Source: Calonectria ilicicola (lineage: Eukaryota; Ascomycota; Sordariomycetes; Hypocreales; Nectriaceae). Taken from it: a DNA stretch of 64,000 bases. The notes under the pieces were generated by a model that saw only the letters and a list, made by a program, of their open reading frames with translations, ran no database searches and was not told the DNA's origin. The stretch covers positions 868,001 through 932,000 of the forward strand of contig CP085828.1 in assembly GCA_020809705.1 (NCBI GenBank), read 5' to 3'. Made by a program: the position numbers and the translations under genes. The first letter of the stretch is position 1; each line of letters starts with the position of its first letter. Below, piece by piece: positions 24,483-35,004 of the stretch.

Positions 24483-25173
24483 CTTTTCTCAGATTGATTG
24501 TGATTCGAATTGTGTGTATACAATTGTTGTCGTGGTAGCGTTTTCCGTCCGTTACAGCTTTCTAGGTGGTTGCAACTCAACGGTCCAAGTGTTGTTGTTT
24601 GTTGGGCACACACTTGTCGTCAGACGATGGCTTCCAACTTACCCCGCCAATGAGACTCATGGCAAAGTACGCATCTCGGTCGCAATTATCCCATGGTCAT
24701 GTAACCTCGTCGGACATTTCCCCGGTTCGGTTCAATGACGGGTGGACCGCGGTGGGGGAATTGCAGCAAGAGGAGTGGGTGGCGGAGCTCCGCATCGCCA
24801 TCTGCTCTCGTGGTGGACGAGTTGGAGCCATCGGGGGCGACGGGTCGGTTCGGGGACCAACCCCGTACACTCAAATCAGGATATTTGCGGGGAACGGGCA
24901 CTCTGCTTCACGATAATCGTCTCGTTTTCTGCATCGTTGAGTCTAGTGCGGGGATTACAACTACGAACTACGCCCTCCACCACCACATTCGACTCTGGAA
25001 ACCAATTGATACGGATGCGATACCGGAGTTGACCACTCACGACTGCGATATAACTATACATCAACCGTAAGCCTATCCACTAATACACCCAGTTACCCTT
25101 GTTGCGCAACTTCTGGATATACTCAGAGGCAAACTAAAACGTCTGTTTGACATTTGTTTTCAGCAATACAAAA
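24483..25173. promoter_or_regulatory. Divergent promoter between aldolase and hydroxyacid dehydrogenase genes
   Basis: A 691-bp shared upstream region. Two GCGGGG motifs (24887-24892 and 24948-24953) fit the Cre1/CreA site SYGGRG. A likely 5'-UTR intron of the dehydrogenase gene spans 25067-25163: GTAAGC donor, AACTAAAAC branch-like motif, TTTTCAG acceptor ending 10 nt before the ATG. Confidence 0.45.
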
Positions 25174-26502
25174 ATGACCCAAACTAAGGCCCCCGTTGCC
25201 TTCATTGGCCTAGGAGCCATGGGCTTTGGCATGGCCACCCAGCTTGTCAAGCAGGGATATCCAGTCACGGGCTTTGATGTTTGGCCGCCAACTCTGGAGA
25301 AATTTAAGCAGGCTGGAGGTGAGACGGCGTCAAGCCCGGCTGAGGCTGTTCAGGACAAGGAATACTGTGTGTGCATGGTCGCAACCGCGCAGCAGGCGCA
25401 AGAAGTTCTTCTCAGTGGCTCAAACCCAGCCGTTCCCGCCCTTGCTCAGGGCGCTGTGTTGTTGCTATGCTCAACAGTCCCATGCGGCTACGTACAAACC
25501 TTGGCGCAACAGATTAAGGATAGCGGACGCCCGGACATTCTGCTTGTTGATAGCCCAGTGTCTGGTGGAGCACTTCGTGCGGCTGATGGAACCCTCTCAA
25601 TCATGGCTGGAGCTGCAGATGAGGCTATCGCCAAGGGCCATGACCTACTGCAAGCCATGTCCGACCCTGAGAAGCTCTACATTGTTAAGGGTGGCGTTGG
25701 AGCTGGCAGCAACATGAAGATGTGCCACCAGGTTCTTGCCGCAAACCAAATTCTATCTGCGAGTGAAAGCTTAGGCTTCGCGGCTCATCTCGGTCTCGAT
25801 CTGGCTGAAACTGGCAAAGCCCTAGTGGCCTCAGAAGGTTGGAGCTGGATGCTCGAGAACCGACTGCCACGCATCCTACATCCCGAGTTTCAACCCGTCG
25901 CCAGTGCAGTCACAATCATCCTGAAGGACACTAGCATCATCACGTCAGAAGCCCGGCGCTATGGGTTTCCCACGCCCATGACAAGCAGCGCCGAGCAGGG
26001 GTACTTTACCGGACTTGGAAGAGGCTTTGGGCCCGACGACGACGGCAGCCTCATCAGGGTCTACACCGAGGGCAAGGGCAAGGTCGGCCCCGTCAAGGCG
26101 CTGGCCGAGTCGGATGGCGACAAGCTGAAACTAGTTGTCAACCTGCTCAAGGGAATCCACATCTGTGCAGCCGCAGAGGCGCTCACGTTTGCCCACAAGG
26201 TCGGGCTCGACCTGGAGCAGGTCTTTGAGCTGTGCATCAATGCCGCCGGAGGAAGTGCCATGCTCAAGACATACGGTGAGGACATGATCAAGGTGCTCCG
26301 CGGGGAGGCGCCCACTCACACGGACGGACTGGCGGGGCTCACCGAGGACCTCGTGGGAGCGGTGGATGAGGCGCAACGACTCAAGCTGCCCCTGTTCCTG
26401 GGAACGCAGGCCCTGAACCTCCTCCGATTAGTGCTGCAGCACAAGCCTAAGGACCGGCCGGAGGCTCCCATGGCTCTGGCCGTTAAGGTGTGGGCGGCCT
26501 GA
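25174..26502 (+). CDS. Beta-hydroxyacid dehydrogenase (6PGDH/3-HIBADH, L-threonate dehydrogenase-like) with duplicated C-terminal domain
   Basis: NAD(P)-dependent oxidation of a short 2- or 3-hydroxy acid. 442 aa, one coding exon. The Rossmann motif is FIGLGAMGFGM (10-20). The substrate motif DSPVSGG is at 126-132, and catalytic Lys182 lies in GAGSNMKMCHQ. The first all-alpha NAD_binding_11 domain runs about 175-290. A second domain of the same kind (about 308-430, LLKGIHICAAAEALTFAHKVG..) follows and makes the protein about 140 residues longer than ordinary 3-hydroxyisobutyrate dehydrogenases. This two-domain tail also occurs in a plant fusion (Arabidopsis At1g18270) in which the dehydrogenase is joined to a kinase and a class II aldolase. 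Here the aldolase is the divergent neighbour. Substrate not known; L-threonate or a related C4 acid is an inference. Confidence 0.88.
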   Translation: MTQTKAPVAFIGLGAMGFGMATQLVKQGYPVTGFDVWPPTLEKFKQAGGETASSPAEAVQDKEYCVCMVATAQQAQEVLLSGSNPAVPALAQGAVLLLCSTVPCGYVQTLAQQIKDSGRPDILLVDSPVSGGALRAADGTLSIMAGAADEAIAKGHDLLQAMSDPEKLYIVKGGVGAGSNMKMCHQVLAANQILSASESLGFAAHLGLDLAETGKALVASEGWSWMLENRLPRILHPEFQPVASAVTIILKDTSIITSEARRYGFPTPMTSSAEQGYFTGLGRGFGPDDDGSLIRVYTEGKGKVGPVKALAESDGDKLKLVVNLLKGIHICAAAEALTFAHKVGLDLEQVFELCINAAGGSAMLKTYGEDMIKVLRGEAPTHTDGLAGLTEDLVGAVDEAQRLKLPLFLGTQALNLLRLVLQHKPKDRPEAPMALAVKVWAA

Positions 26503-27235
26503 GCTTTTTTCGAGAACGAGAGCTGTCAAAATGCCGAACCAGGTGGATGGATGGTGGGGGGGGATGATAGGGGGAGGGAATGCAGGATGCAGGGGTACAG
26601 GCCAGGTACACACGCAGCCGCATTAAGGGCCCCCATCTTTTGATAGACACACTAGACAATTCAATCAATCTCTTCACGTCACGCTTCTTCAAAATTTCTG
26701 GTCATGTGGCCGGTCCCTTTTCAAATGGAGTCGACGTTCGACCACGTTTTTTTTTGTCCCTTGCAGTGCAAGTCAACAGAGGACCTTTAGTCTGGGGCGG
26801 CCCCCATCTCGGGTTTCCCAACTAGGAAGTCCGACGTCGGGCACACGCACGCTTGATGTTACCCATGGCATGCCAGAAACGGCATCAATTTGGGGGGGTT
26901 GAGTGAGGGATTGCGGTGATGCCGACAATTGGGGACGAGAGAGGGGGAATCGGATCGGATACACGCTCGGAAATGGTCCTTGCAGCTTTTGTGTTTTGTT
27001 ATCCACTCCGATTTGGAATGATCGCCTGATCTGTTGAGCGTAGTCTATCTTTAGATCCGGGCGCTCTCTCTAACAACCACTTTCGGTTCCTGAGCCACCG
27101 ATTTTCCGCACCCAAACGTTTCCTATCTCTCTCCAAGAATTCGTCGCCGCCCAACCCTTCTTGGAGGTTTCGCTACCAGTTTCCGTCAATTCGGTCCCCT
27201 CTCCAAAAGAATCCCCCCTTCCCCCAACTCTCACA
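26503..27235. other. Intergenic, promoter/leader of the TPI-like gene
   Basis: CT-rich leader just before the TPI-like ATG (27060-27235). G-runs occur around 26555-26580 and 26888-26896. No supported coding sequence. Confidence 0.5.
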
Positions 27236-28003
27236 ATGGCTGCCCCCCGCGAGCGCCGCCTTGTTGGCGTCTCAACCAAGATGTACTTTTCCGCAGCGCG
27301 TACTGGCCAGTACGTCGACCAGCTGCTAGACATCCTCTCCAAGTCTGGTTCCTCTGAATTAGACAACATTGATGTCTTTGTCATCCCAGACCATTTAACT
27401 CTCACTTCCGTGGTGAGCAAGGTCGAGGGCAAGAAGATCTGGGTTGGTGCCCAGGACGTCTTCTACGAGGATGCAGGGGCCTACACGGGCGAGGTGTCGC
27501 CTGCCGTCCTCGCAGAGGTGGGCTGCAAGCTCGTCGAGGTTGGCCACGCCGAGCGCCGGCGCATTTTTGGGGAGACCGATGAGATTACTGCAAAGAAGGC
27601 CGCAGCTGCTGCACGGAACAAGATGGTGCCGCTGGTGTGCATTGGCGAGAAGACGCGGGGCGAGACCTCGATCGCCGCCGTCGATGAGTGCCGCAGCCAA
27701 GTAGAGTCCGTCATTGCCGGCGTTGCCGACGACGCAGACATTATTCTAGCCTACGAGCCCGTCTGGGCCATCGGAGCGGCACAGCCAGCCGAGGTGAACT
27801 ATGTTGTCGAGGTCACGAAGGCTCTCCGACAGCTTGAGTGCGTGCAGAAGCGCAGTGGCTCGACGAGGATCCTCTATGGTGGGAGTGCAGGCCCAGGGCT
27901 TTTCGAGAAGCTCAAGGACGGCGTAGATGGATTGTTCCTGGGCAGATTTGCGCATGACCCAGCGCAGTTTTATAAGACTATTCAGGAAGTGGCATCGGCA
28001 TAA
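27236..28003 (+). CDS. Triosephosphate isomerase paralogue (likely erythrulose-1-phosphate isomerase)
   Basis: TIM-barrel isomerase, 255 aa, no intron; fungal housekeeping TPI is normally intron-bearing and about 248 aa. Catalytic residues are conserved: Lys15 (GVSTKMYF), His104 (EVGHAERR) and Glu174 (AYEPVWAIG). The flexible-loop region reads AIGAAQPAE where classical TPI has AIGTGKTA. Asn before the catalytic Lys in the NxK signature is replaced by Ser, and the phosphate loop is GGSAGPG. These changes fit the EryH/LerI branch of the TPI family, which interconverts L-erythrulose-1-phosphate and D-erythrulose-4-phosphate. Position next to an erythrulose-kinase-like gene and an RpiB-like isomerase supports that reading. 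ATG 27236 is preceded by a CT-rich leader and a TCACA context. Confidence 0.9.
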   Translation: MAAPRERRLVGVSTKMYFSAARTGQYVDQLLDILSKSGSSELDNIDVFVIPDHLTLTSVVSKVEGKKIWVGAQDVFYEDAGAYTGEVSPAVLAEVGCKLVEVGHAERRRIFGETDEITAKKAAAAARNKMVPLVCIGEKTRGETSIAAVDECRSQVESVIAGVADDADIILAYEPVWAIGAAQPAEVNYVVEVTKALRQLECVQKRSGSTRILYGGSAGPGLFEKLKDGVDGLFLGRFAHDPAQFYKTIQEVASA

Positions 28004-28283
28004 ACGCCGTCATCGATGGCTACTGGTTAATGGATCATGACATGTATATGCGAAATAAACAATACAATATGGTGAATCTTCTCATCACATAGCATGCATA
28101 GCTGTGGATCTAGAGGTGAATACGCAATAGCATCATGGCAAGGCATCATATTTAATTGCAATGCCGTTATATTTATTTAAGGAAACTTCAGATAACTGAT
28201 CACCCCCCATCTCAGGCATTCTATATTTATATATAGGTATGGCTAAGGTATGAGCATTGGCAGAAACATAAACCCAGTATTTC

Positions 28284-29222
28284 TTAATACTCTTCAACAT
28301 CTGCAAATGTCTTATACGGCGCCGGCAGAGGAACATCCAGCTTCCTTGCCCGATTGGGACCATATACTTCGGCAGTCTAATGCGCATGGGTCAGTGTCCA
28401 GTGGAGCTTAAAAGGGTTCGTGTCCTGCTGTGTACCCACCTTCTTGGCCGGTTCATCCGGGGTTGGCATGAAAACAGCCTTGCCGTTCTTGCCAAAGTAG
28501 GCGAGATCCTAGAAGCCGGTCAGTGGGGGTGGATACGCGGGGGAGATGGTGTGTATGTGCGTACTTTGTCAAAAGCGATCTGGTTCTTGTTTGCAAAGGT
28601 GATCCAGTTCTCGCTGTAGGGGGCGCGGGAAACCTCGAGACAGCGAAAATGCCAAATCTTCCATTCGCCGTCCTGCTTTAAGAAGTCGAGGGCGTACTGG
28701 CACCACACCCAGTGCGTCCAAACCCGTTTCCCGTCCACACTCTTGTCTTCGGCCTCGTACAGGAACTCCGGCATAGTGCCGATGTTACTAGGGTCCGTCA
28801 AGCCACTTTCGACACCAGCCATAAGCCAGAAGCCTTTAGCCGTCTCCCCGTCTTCAGCCACCTCGATGAGGGGTGTAGTCGTCTCGTGAAGGATGAGCTT
28901 GCCGAGGGGTGCTGGGCGACCACTGTGGTACGCCATGACACTGTCATAGTCGGTGTAGACACCAACGTTGGTGTATTGGGCATGGATCCCAGGAGTTCCT
29001 CGCTTCACCCAAAGTGGCTTGATCTGCTCGTCTTCAAAGACGTTGTGCAAGTGCATGTACTTGCTGAACACATTCTCAACAGCGCCACGGTCATAAGCCT
29101 AAGTTTATGTTACAATAAATACTTTTACAGCATTTTATAATTTTTAGACCTACTCGCTGGGCCAAACGCTCAGCAGCAACAACCCTGGCTTCCAGGGCGG
29201 CAAGCGTATCTGTTGAACCCAT
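28284..29222 (-). CDS. SnoaL-like domain protein
   Basis: Cone-shaped alpha+beta fold of the NTF2/SnoaL superfamily, found in scytalone dehydratase-like and polyketide-modifying proteins; no activity can be assigned here. Four exons on the minus strand: 29154-29222, 28565-29098, 28440-28508 and 28284-28376. Introns are 55, 56 and 63 nt, all phase 0 with consensus GT..AG. The 254-aa product runs from MGSTDTLAALEARVVAAE to a C-terminal TFADVEEY. The core includes MHLHNVFEDEQIKPLW, HETTTPLIEVAEDG and CQYALDFLKQDGEWKIWHF, the last being the typical SnoaL final strand pair. Its 3' end faces the TPI-like gene 280 bp away. It may belong to the metabolic cluster, but nothing in the sequence proves it. 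Confidence 0.85.
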
Positions 29223-30360
29223 TGTCGAGAGGTGCAGGGTAAGTGACCTTGGATGAGTGATGTACGATGCTTCTAGCTAATTGTAGTATACTATTGATTG
29301 AGATCTAGATTTATGACAAAAAAAACTTTCTTATACGTATTAAATCAACTGACTCCTCCCCAGGGATGCCAATAGCACTTTGGTAACTTGAACAAGAGTC
29401 CGAACCTTCGGTTCGGTCGGTGGAGTTGGCGGGGACCGAGGCCCGGATGTTTTCAAAGCAACGGATGGGGTGGGGCCGGTTCTTGTCTCCCACTTCTGCA
29501 GCAAGACACTTATTGCAAAACTCAGTGAACCACTCTTCCTTTGAAGAGCCATAATAAAATGTAAAAAATGATAACACGAAAAATCTAGATGCCCTAGACA
29601 TTGGCGATTGTTCTTAGCTGCCACGTCATTTCGGTTGGTCTCACTCTACACTTGTCATCCAACGGATGTAAATCCATGCCTGAGTAGGCAGAATTCCTTT
29701 CTTACCGTACCACCGGCATGGATCGTATGCTTCTAAGCGCCAGAAGATGGTTGGAAAAGGCGGCCTTTGGCGAGAATAATTGCACTGTTCTTGCGACAAC
29801 TGAAACTAGCAAGGCTGAGCTGACCTAATGCTACCTTGTGTTGGCTGGACCCTGTCCTCAGCTCTAAAAATGGAAATAGATATAAATCAGATGCATACTA
29901 GCCATCATCGGAGAAGGATCCTTTTTCGTGCATCGTCTATAGGGACATCAGTGCAGATTGACACTATTAAAATTTTCACGCTCATGCTACTCAAAATATA
30001 GTTGGATGTGATAACTTCCACATCTGCATTGCCAATTTTCTCGACCAGCGAGGCTGCGTTGGAGCTGCCAACATAGAGGCAACCCCTGCAGCATGCAGGG
30101 AGCACACCGAAACATGGAATGATACTCAAGACCCCAAATTCAGCCTTGATATTCCGCTTTGGGCCAGCAATACATGGTTGATGTAACCCAGGCTGCAATT
30201 TGTTGGCTGCCTCTAGTCCCTGGATGCCTCACAGACTCCAGCTGGGAGGCGGTGCATCTCTTCTAGATGATCAACTCCTTCTCTATATATGTATTGTCAA
30301 GAGAATTCCATTTTTGCTGTTCTGGTTAACCTCAGAGCATCACCTAAATATTTCTTAAAT
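29223..30360. other. Intergenic, no gene supported
   Basis: Divergent spacer between the SnoaL gene and the T5orf172 gene. Short minus-strand frames at 29311-29601 and 29905-30198 contain scattered Cys but match no family I recognise and have no clear start context. Confidence 0.45.
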
Positions 30361-31737
30361 ATGGCTGACAACCGATCTATTCACGCGACAAGCAATGACT
30401 CTGGACTGCAACGCCCCATATCACCTGACTCCCCTGAAGAGTCATCAAAATTGCCTGTTTCAAAAAGATTGAGGAGGCGCGGTCCGAAGCCTGGTAGCGA
30501 TCGAATTTCATTCGTCTCCCGAGCAGGGGAAGGATCGCGACCCGGGCCGATACCCGAAAGACGACGCGTTTCAGCAGGTTCGGCCACAGATCCTATTATT
30601 CTCGGGGATGGCGAGCAAGAGCCACCAGAAAATATAACCGAGCAAGCAACAAGCGCTGATTTGGAAACACCCTCTCCATCAGTGAGGGCTTCCAACGAGC
30701 TCTCTAATCTCAGCACGCTAGCCACACCCTCTCCTCTGAATAGAAAGTCCAAGTCAGCTCCCATCGTACCTCGAATCGGGTCTAATTCAGGAAAACGGCC
30801 TTCGCCAAAGATAAACCTGAGCGCAAAAGAGCTGGATTCAAAGTTGGCAAACACGGTTCGAAAAGCATTGGCGAAGAGCGACCTCAACAATACCATTATA
30901 GGAAGCAATTACTTGTTCACTGTAATTAACCCTGGCGTTACCGAAGAAAATTTGATCAAGTTTGGGATTTCAAAGGAGGCAACTTCTAAGAGACTTTCCC
31001 AAATTCTATCTAATTGCAAGCATATAGTTCTGCAAGAACTGAATCCGAATCAACGACAAATTAGGTTGTATAAGAGAGCAGAGGCCCTTATTAAAGCCGA
31101 CCTATCCAATATAATTCACGAATTTGAGTGCCCCAATTGTCGCGTGTGGCATCATGAATACTTTACTGCATCAGCAGATGTTGCCTTGGAGGTCACGCAG
31201 CGCTGGACGGCGTTCTGCGAAAAGGAACCTTGGGATGAAAACGGTCATCTTCATCCCTTTTGGGCGCAGCGGCTTTTGAATCGTGAAGTGTGCTGTGAAG
31301 ATGAAGATGATTACGTACGGCGAGCCGCCCGATGGTCCAGGTTTATTAATGCCTCGTGGTGGGACAGGGCCACGTATAATGCGACTTGCCTTGGTGAGTC
31401 CGTTTGGCCACACAGATGGCAACTGGTCTGCTCCATACAAACAGTTTACCTAGTATGTGTAACTTTTCCGAATGCGTGGATTATTTTGATTGGATGGATT
31501 CTTCACTTTATCATGTTTTTGGACTTTACCTTTGAGAGCACTCGTTTTATCACCATGTTCTCTCAACGCAGGAGTTTGGGTCACAAGAGAAACCTATCCT
31601 CTGACACCTCAAGCACCATGAATGAGAATGACTTTATGGTGGAAGACGATGGTATCACTGATGCTTTCAGGGATGATGAGATCTTGGAGCCAGAAGATAT
31701 TGGACAAGGAATGGATATTGACGGTTGGAAGCTGTGA
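30361..31737 (+). CDS. T5orf172 (GIY-YIG-like) domain protein with hydrophobic C-terminal segment
   Basis: 458 aa, single exon. The N-terminal 170 residues are disordered, rich in Ser/Pro and basic clusters (SKRLRRRGPKPG). A T5orf172-type domain (PF10544, GIY-YIG nuclease superfamily) spans about 182-290. It contains NYLFTVINPGVTEENLIKFGIS as the two core strands, and ends with CPNCRVWHHEYFTASADVA, matching the conserved aromatic/Glu end. A conserved W-rich stretch (FINASWWDRATYN) follows. One or two hydrophobic helices are at about 354-390 and the tail is acidic. Such proteins are abundant, expanded and uncharacterised in filamentous fungi. Whether the nuclease-like fold is active is unknown. 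ATG 30361 fits; an earlier in-frame ATG at 30289 would add 24 unconvincing residues. Convergent with the pseudokinase-patatin gene. Confidence 0.78.
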   Translation: MADNRSIHATSNDSGLQRPISPDSPEESSKLPVSKRLRRRGPKPGSDRISFVSRAGEGSRPGPIPERRRVSAGSATDPIILGDGEQEPPENITEQATSADLETPSPSVRASNELSNLSTLATPSPLNRKSKSAPIVPRIGSNSGKRPSPKINLSAKELDSKLANTVRKALAKSDLNNTIIGSNYLFTVINPGVTEENLIKFGISKEATSKRLSQILSNCKHIVLQELNPNQRQIRLYKRAEALIKADLSNIIHEFECPNCRVWHHEYFTASADVALEVTQRWTAFCEKEPWDENGHLHPFWAQRLLNREVCCEDEDDYVRRAARWSRFINASWWDRATYNATCLGESVWPHRWQLVCSIQTVYLVCVTFPNAWIILIGWILHFIMFLDFTFESTRFITMFSQRRSLGHKRNLSSDTSSTMNENDFMVEDDGITDAFRDDEILEPEDIGQGMDIDGWKL

Positions 31738-31967
31738 AAAGGGGGTGAAAGAAATCAGAGCAGTCTACCACATTATTCGGCAGCAACCGACACGATTTGA
31801 ATGATCTTATATCTTGCTTTTTTTATGGTTGAATTTTGAACTATGAAAGAACTGAATTGAATACTGTATTAACTAGTGTAAATATAACATTTATATCTAG
31901 TTGAATTGATTTTAAACAAGAAAACCAATGAAAAGTAGACCAAGTGGCTGAATCTTACCACATAACC

Positions 31968-34900
31968 TTAGTAAGGGCACACTGGTCCATTTGATGCCTT
32001 GACAAGCATTCTTGCGCATTCACGGAGTTCCCGCTTCACCTCTTTTTTGCTAAGATACCCCTTTGTTATCTTTTCGAGGTCACCAATTCTCTCATAATCA
32101 TCTAAAGAAATATTTGTCCCTAGTGGAGGGTCAAAACGAAAATACCCCACGCCTATCTTTTTCATATTACGAGAAAATGTCTTGTGGCGGTCTTGAGAAT
32201 TGGTCAGATTTCCGAGAATCTTCGTAGCTTTGTCCTTGGTTGCAAATCTTGAGCGGGGAGGCGGATTAGATATTCCTGTTCCAAAGCTTACGACACAGGC
32301 AGGTTGAGCGCTTTCTCTTTCCACCCAGACTTTATCGATAGGGTTGTTGATCTCGAGTCCTCCGTCCCAAAATTTCACGTCGCTGACTTGTGCGGTTGGA
32401 AAGTAGAAAGGTGCTGCGGAAGTCGCTAGAGCTGCCTCCCAGATCTTGCACGTCTCAAACTCGCGAGTGTCAGGTGCGTCGTCGGGGATAGCATAGTTCC
32501 GAAAAAGCACCGTGTCATTGTTATCTTTTCTCACTGCGCAAACGAACCTAGAACATGAGTCAACCATCTGGGTTTCTTTTTAGTCGGAAATCTTTCATAC
32601 ATTTTGCAGGGAATGGCGACGCCCTGCTGGGCTGCTTGAAAGAGTGATGAATTCTCAGTATGCTTAGGCCTATGAGATAGACATGCTAAGCATTTCCCCG
32701 AGGGAGGTTCGAAAACAATCTTTTCAATCTTGTCCCTGAAAGGCCCAGCCCTGTACCAAGGAATACCAAGAATTGGTTTCGCAATATTACTGCCGACTCG
32801 TCGGAAAGTGCCGCGCTTGAAGATTTTAGGTGCAAGCTCTTTGTACTTGTTAATGGCACAACTAGTGCACATTTTCTTGTTGCATGTTAGAGTATCAGTT
32901 CTTAACAATACGCCGTGGAGATAGCTTACCAGTCTGAAGAGTAAAAGAGTAACTAGGCTGATAGTTCAAATGTCAGAGTAATCTCTGTTTGTAGATTGGT
33001 GATTGGACTTACCCCCCTGTGCTCGTGCCCCCCGCCGGCTCGGGGTAGTGACAAGGTGTCCGAGGCCACCCTTCCGATTCCGGATAGATCTCCACTCCTT
33101 CGCTACCGTCATGGACCTCAATTTCATGAATATAACTCATCAACTGGCCTAAAATAAGAAGACAGCAGATTCCTCGAACACCACCGTCATCTAAGGATAG
33201 TTTAGAATTGTTGCGGTGTGCCTAATTGGATTTTTACACTCACCAATGCTAATCAATCTTTCTCTAATCCGAGATGAGTCGGGTCTGAATAGGGGGCTCA
33301 GTGACAAGCCCCTCGACTTACCGCTCTCGGAGAGACGCATTGTCTGGTAGATCCGAGTGTAGACAACAGATGCAGAGGGGTTATCATGCTGTAGCTCTTG
33401 ATCAAGCCCAATACAAGCCTCACAGAACTCCTCAAACACCGAGCTAGATTTTGTGATCGGGCTCTCGAAATCGTCACGTTCAGTGACCGAGTTAACCCAG
33501 TCCAGAAATCTCTTCTTATCTGTAGTGGCTTTAGGATAATGGCTTTGTGGGAGGTCTTTTTCAAGGAGCTCTCTTGTTCGCGATATGAGCAACTGCATTG
33601 TTACAAAACGTAGTTCAACAGATATGGTATGAGCAGAAGGACGCTCCGCTGGATCGATTTTCATTGCTCGCTGAACTATCTGTATGATGTTTCTTCGAAC
33701 TGAGGATCCTGTTTTCTGAAGGTTAGAAAACCACGATATCACACCACTGCTTTCCTCACCAGCAGTATGAAATTGGTCGCTTATCCAATGGTTACCGATC
33801 AATGTTTCTCGGGTGTTTTCAAAATCTCTTAGGCCAGCTGGTCCGAACATCACGTAGGTCAAGATCTCAGATATCAAGCAAGCAAACGCCCATATATCTC
33901 CTTTTTGGCCAAGATTCCTGTATGACTGACTATCCGAACACGATTCCGGCGGTTCATACTTGCTTCCAGAAAATTCCTCATCTGAGAGCCGAATAGAACT
34001 GATACTTCTGAGAATTAACTGGGAACCTGATACTAAAATATTTGAGGGTATAAAGTCCCTCGGCCAATCCCTGACCCCCCCAGTTGCTTGCAAAAGTGAG
34101 GAATGCAAGGTTTCTATTGCGGATGAAAGACCACAAAGACTAATCAAGAAGGTCTGGTCTGATTGAAATATCGTAGGACTCGGATCCTGATGAAATACGT
34201 CCTCCAGAGTCCGATCTGTGATAAATTCACGGACTATATATAGCCTTTTTCGATGCGTGAAAGAGCCAATTTGACTTGAAATTTGTGGATGCTCAAAATC
34301 TCTCATAAAACGTCTGTAAGTCCTCTCGGCTTGAAACAGCGATGTTGCATTTGAATCTGTGCGCAGGTGGACTGTTTCCACAATGACCTGACTCCGAGAG
34401 TTTCTTATCAGTATGCACAGACTAAATTAATACGACATTTTGACATAATTCAATCGATCTTATCTACCGAAGTTGATTCGGAGTCGCCCTCTGGCGATGC
34501 TATGGCAGCTTTGAATTCACTGCTAAAGCCACCCTCAAATAGATGGTTAACGTCCATGAATGGTAATATCTCCCCATCCAAAAGCTCGAGATGGCCGAAA
34601 GGGCTTTTGAAAGAACGCACGACAAATTGCCATTGATATTCGTAAAACAACTCGGGCAAATTTCGAACTCCCCCGAACTGTTTTTTCAGTTGGACCTCTG
34701 ATAAGGGAAGTATTGTGTCGGACTGAGACAGGTCATAGAAGTCAAGGATTGAAGGTATTTTGTCAATTATAACAAGGATAGCAAACATACGTGTCGCGGC
34801 AGTGGTTATCCACTTGACTAAATCTTTTCCTACATAGACACTTTGTTCACGAAGAGCTTGCTCAACCGTATCCCTTGTGAAGATGCTTGAAAGGACGCGT

Positions 34901-35004
34901 CCTTCAGGATCAAAAGGGAAGAAAGTCTGTCTTTCGTAATTTGAATGCTGTAATGAGTATATTTCACCACGTAGATTCAGAGTGATGATGCTGCTTGATG
35001 CCAT
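31968..35004 (-). CDS. Pseudokinase-patatin-like phospholipase fusion protein
   Basis: I reconstruct six minus-strand exons: 34468-35004, 33244-34387, 33013-33190, 32930-32957, 32601-32875 and 31968-32547 (913 aa). Introns are 53-80 nt with GT..AG ends, and every phase matches. Residues 1-140 are an unrecognised domain. About 145-430 is protein-kinase-like: a GGFSSEFKAAI glycine-loop remnant, VIVETV in place of the lysine strand, RDFIPSNILV in place of HRDxxxxN, and no DFG. It therefore lacks the ATP-binding Lys and the metal-binding Asp. About 558-913 is a patatin domain: oxyanion loop DDGGVRG, nucleophile motif GGTSTGG (about 613-619) and catalytic Asp in FWDGGLEINNP (about 780). The lipase dyad is intact. 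The protein probably couples a sensing or regulatory pseudokinase to a membrane-damaging phospholipase. The first donor (GTAGAT) is weak. Confidence 0.82.

Noticed and set aside
29905..30198. Cys-containing minus-strand frame that looked hydrophobin-like
   Set aside because: The eight-Cys hydrophobin spacing and a signal peptide are absent.
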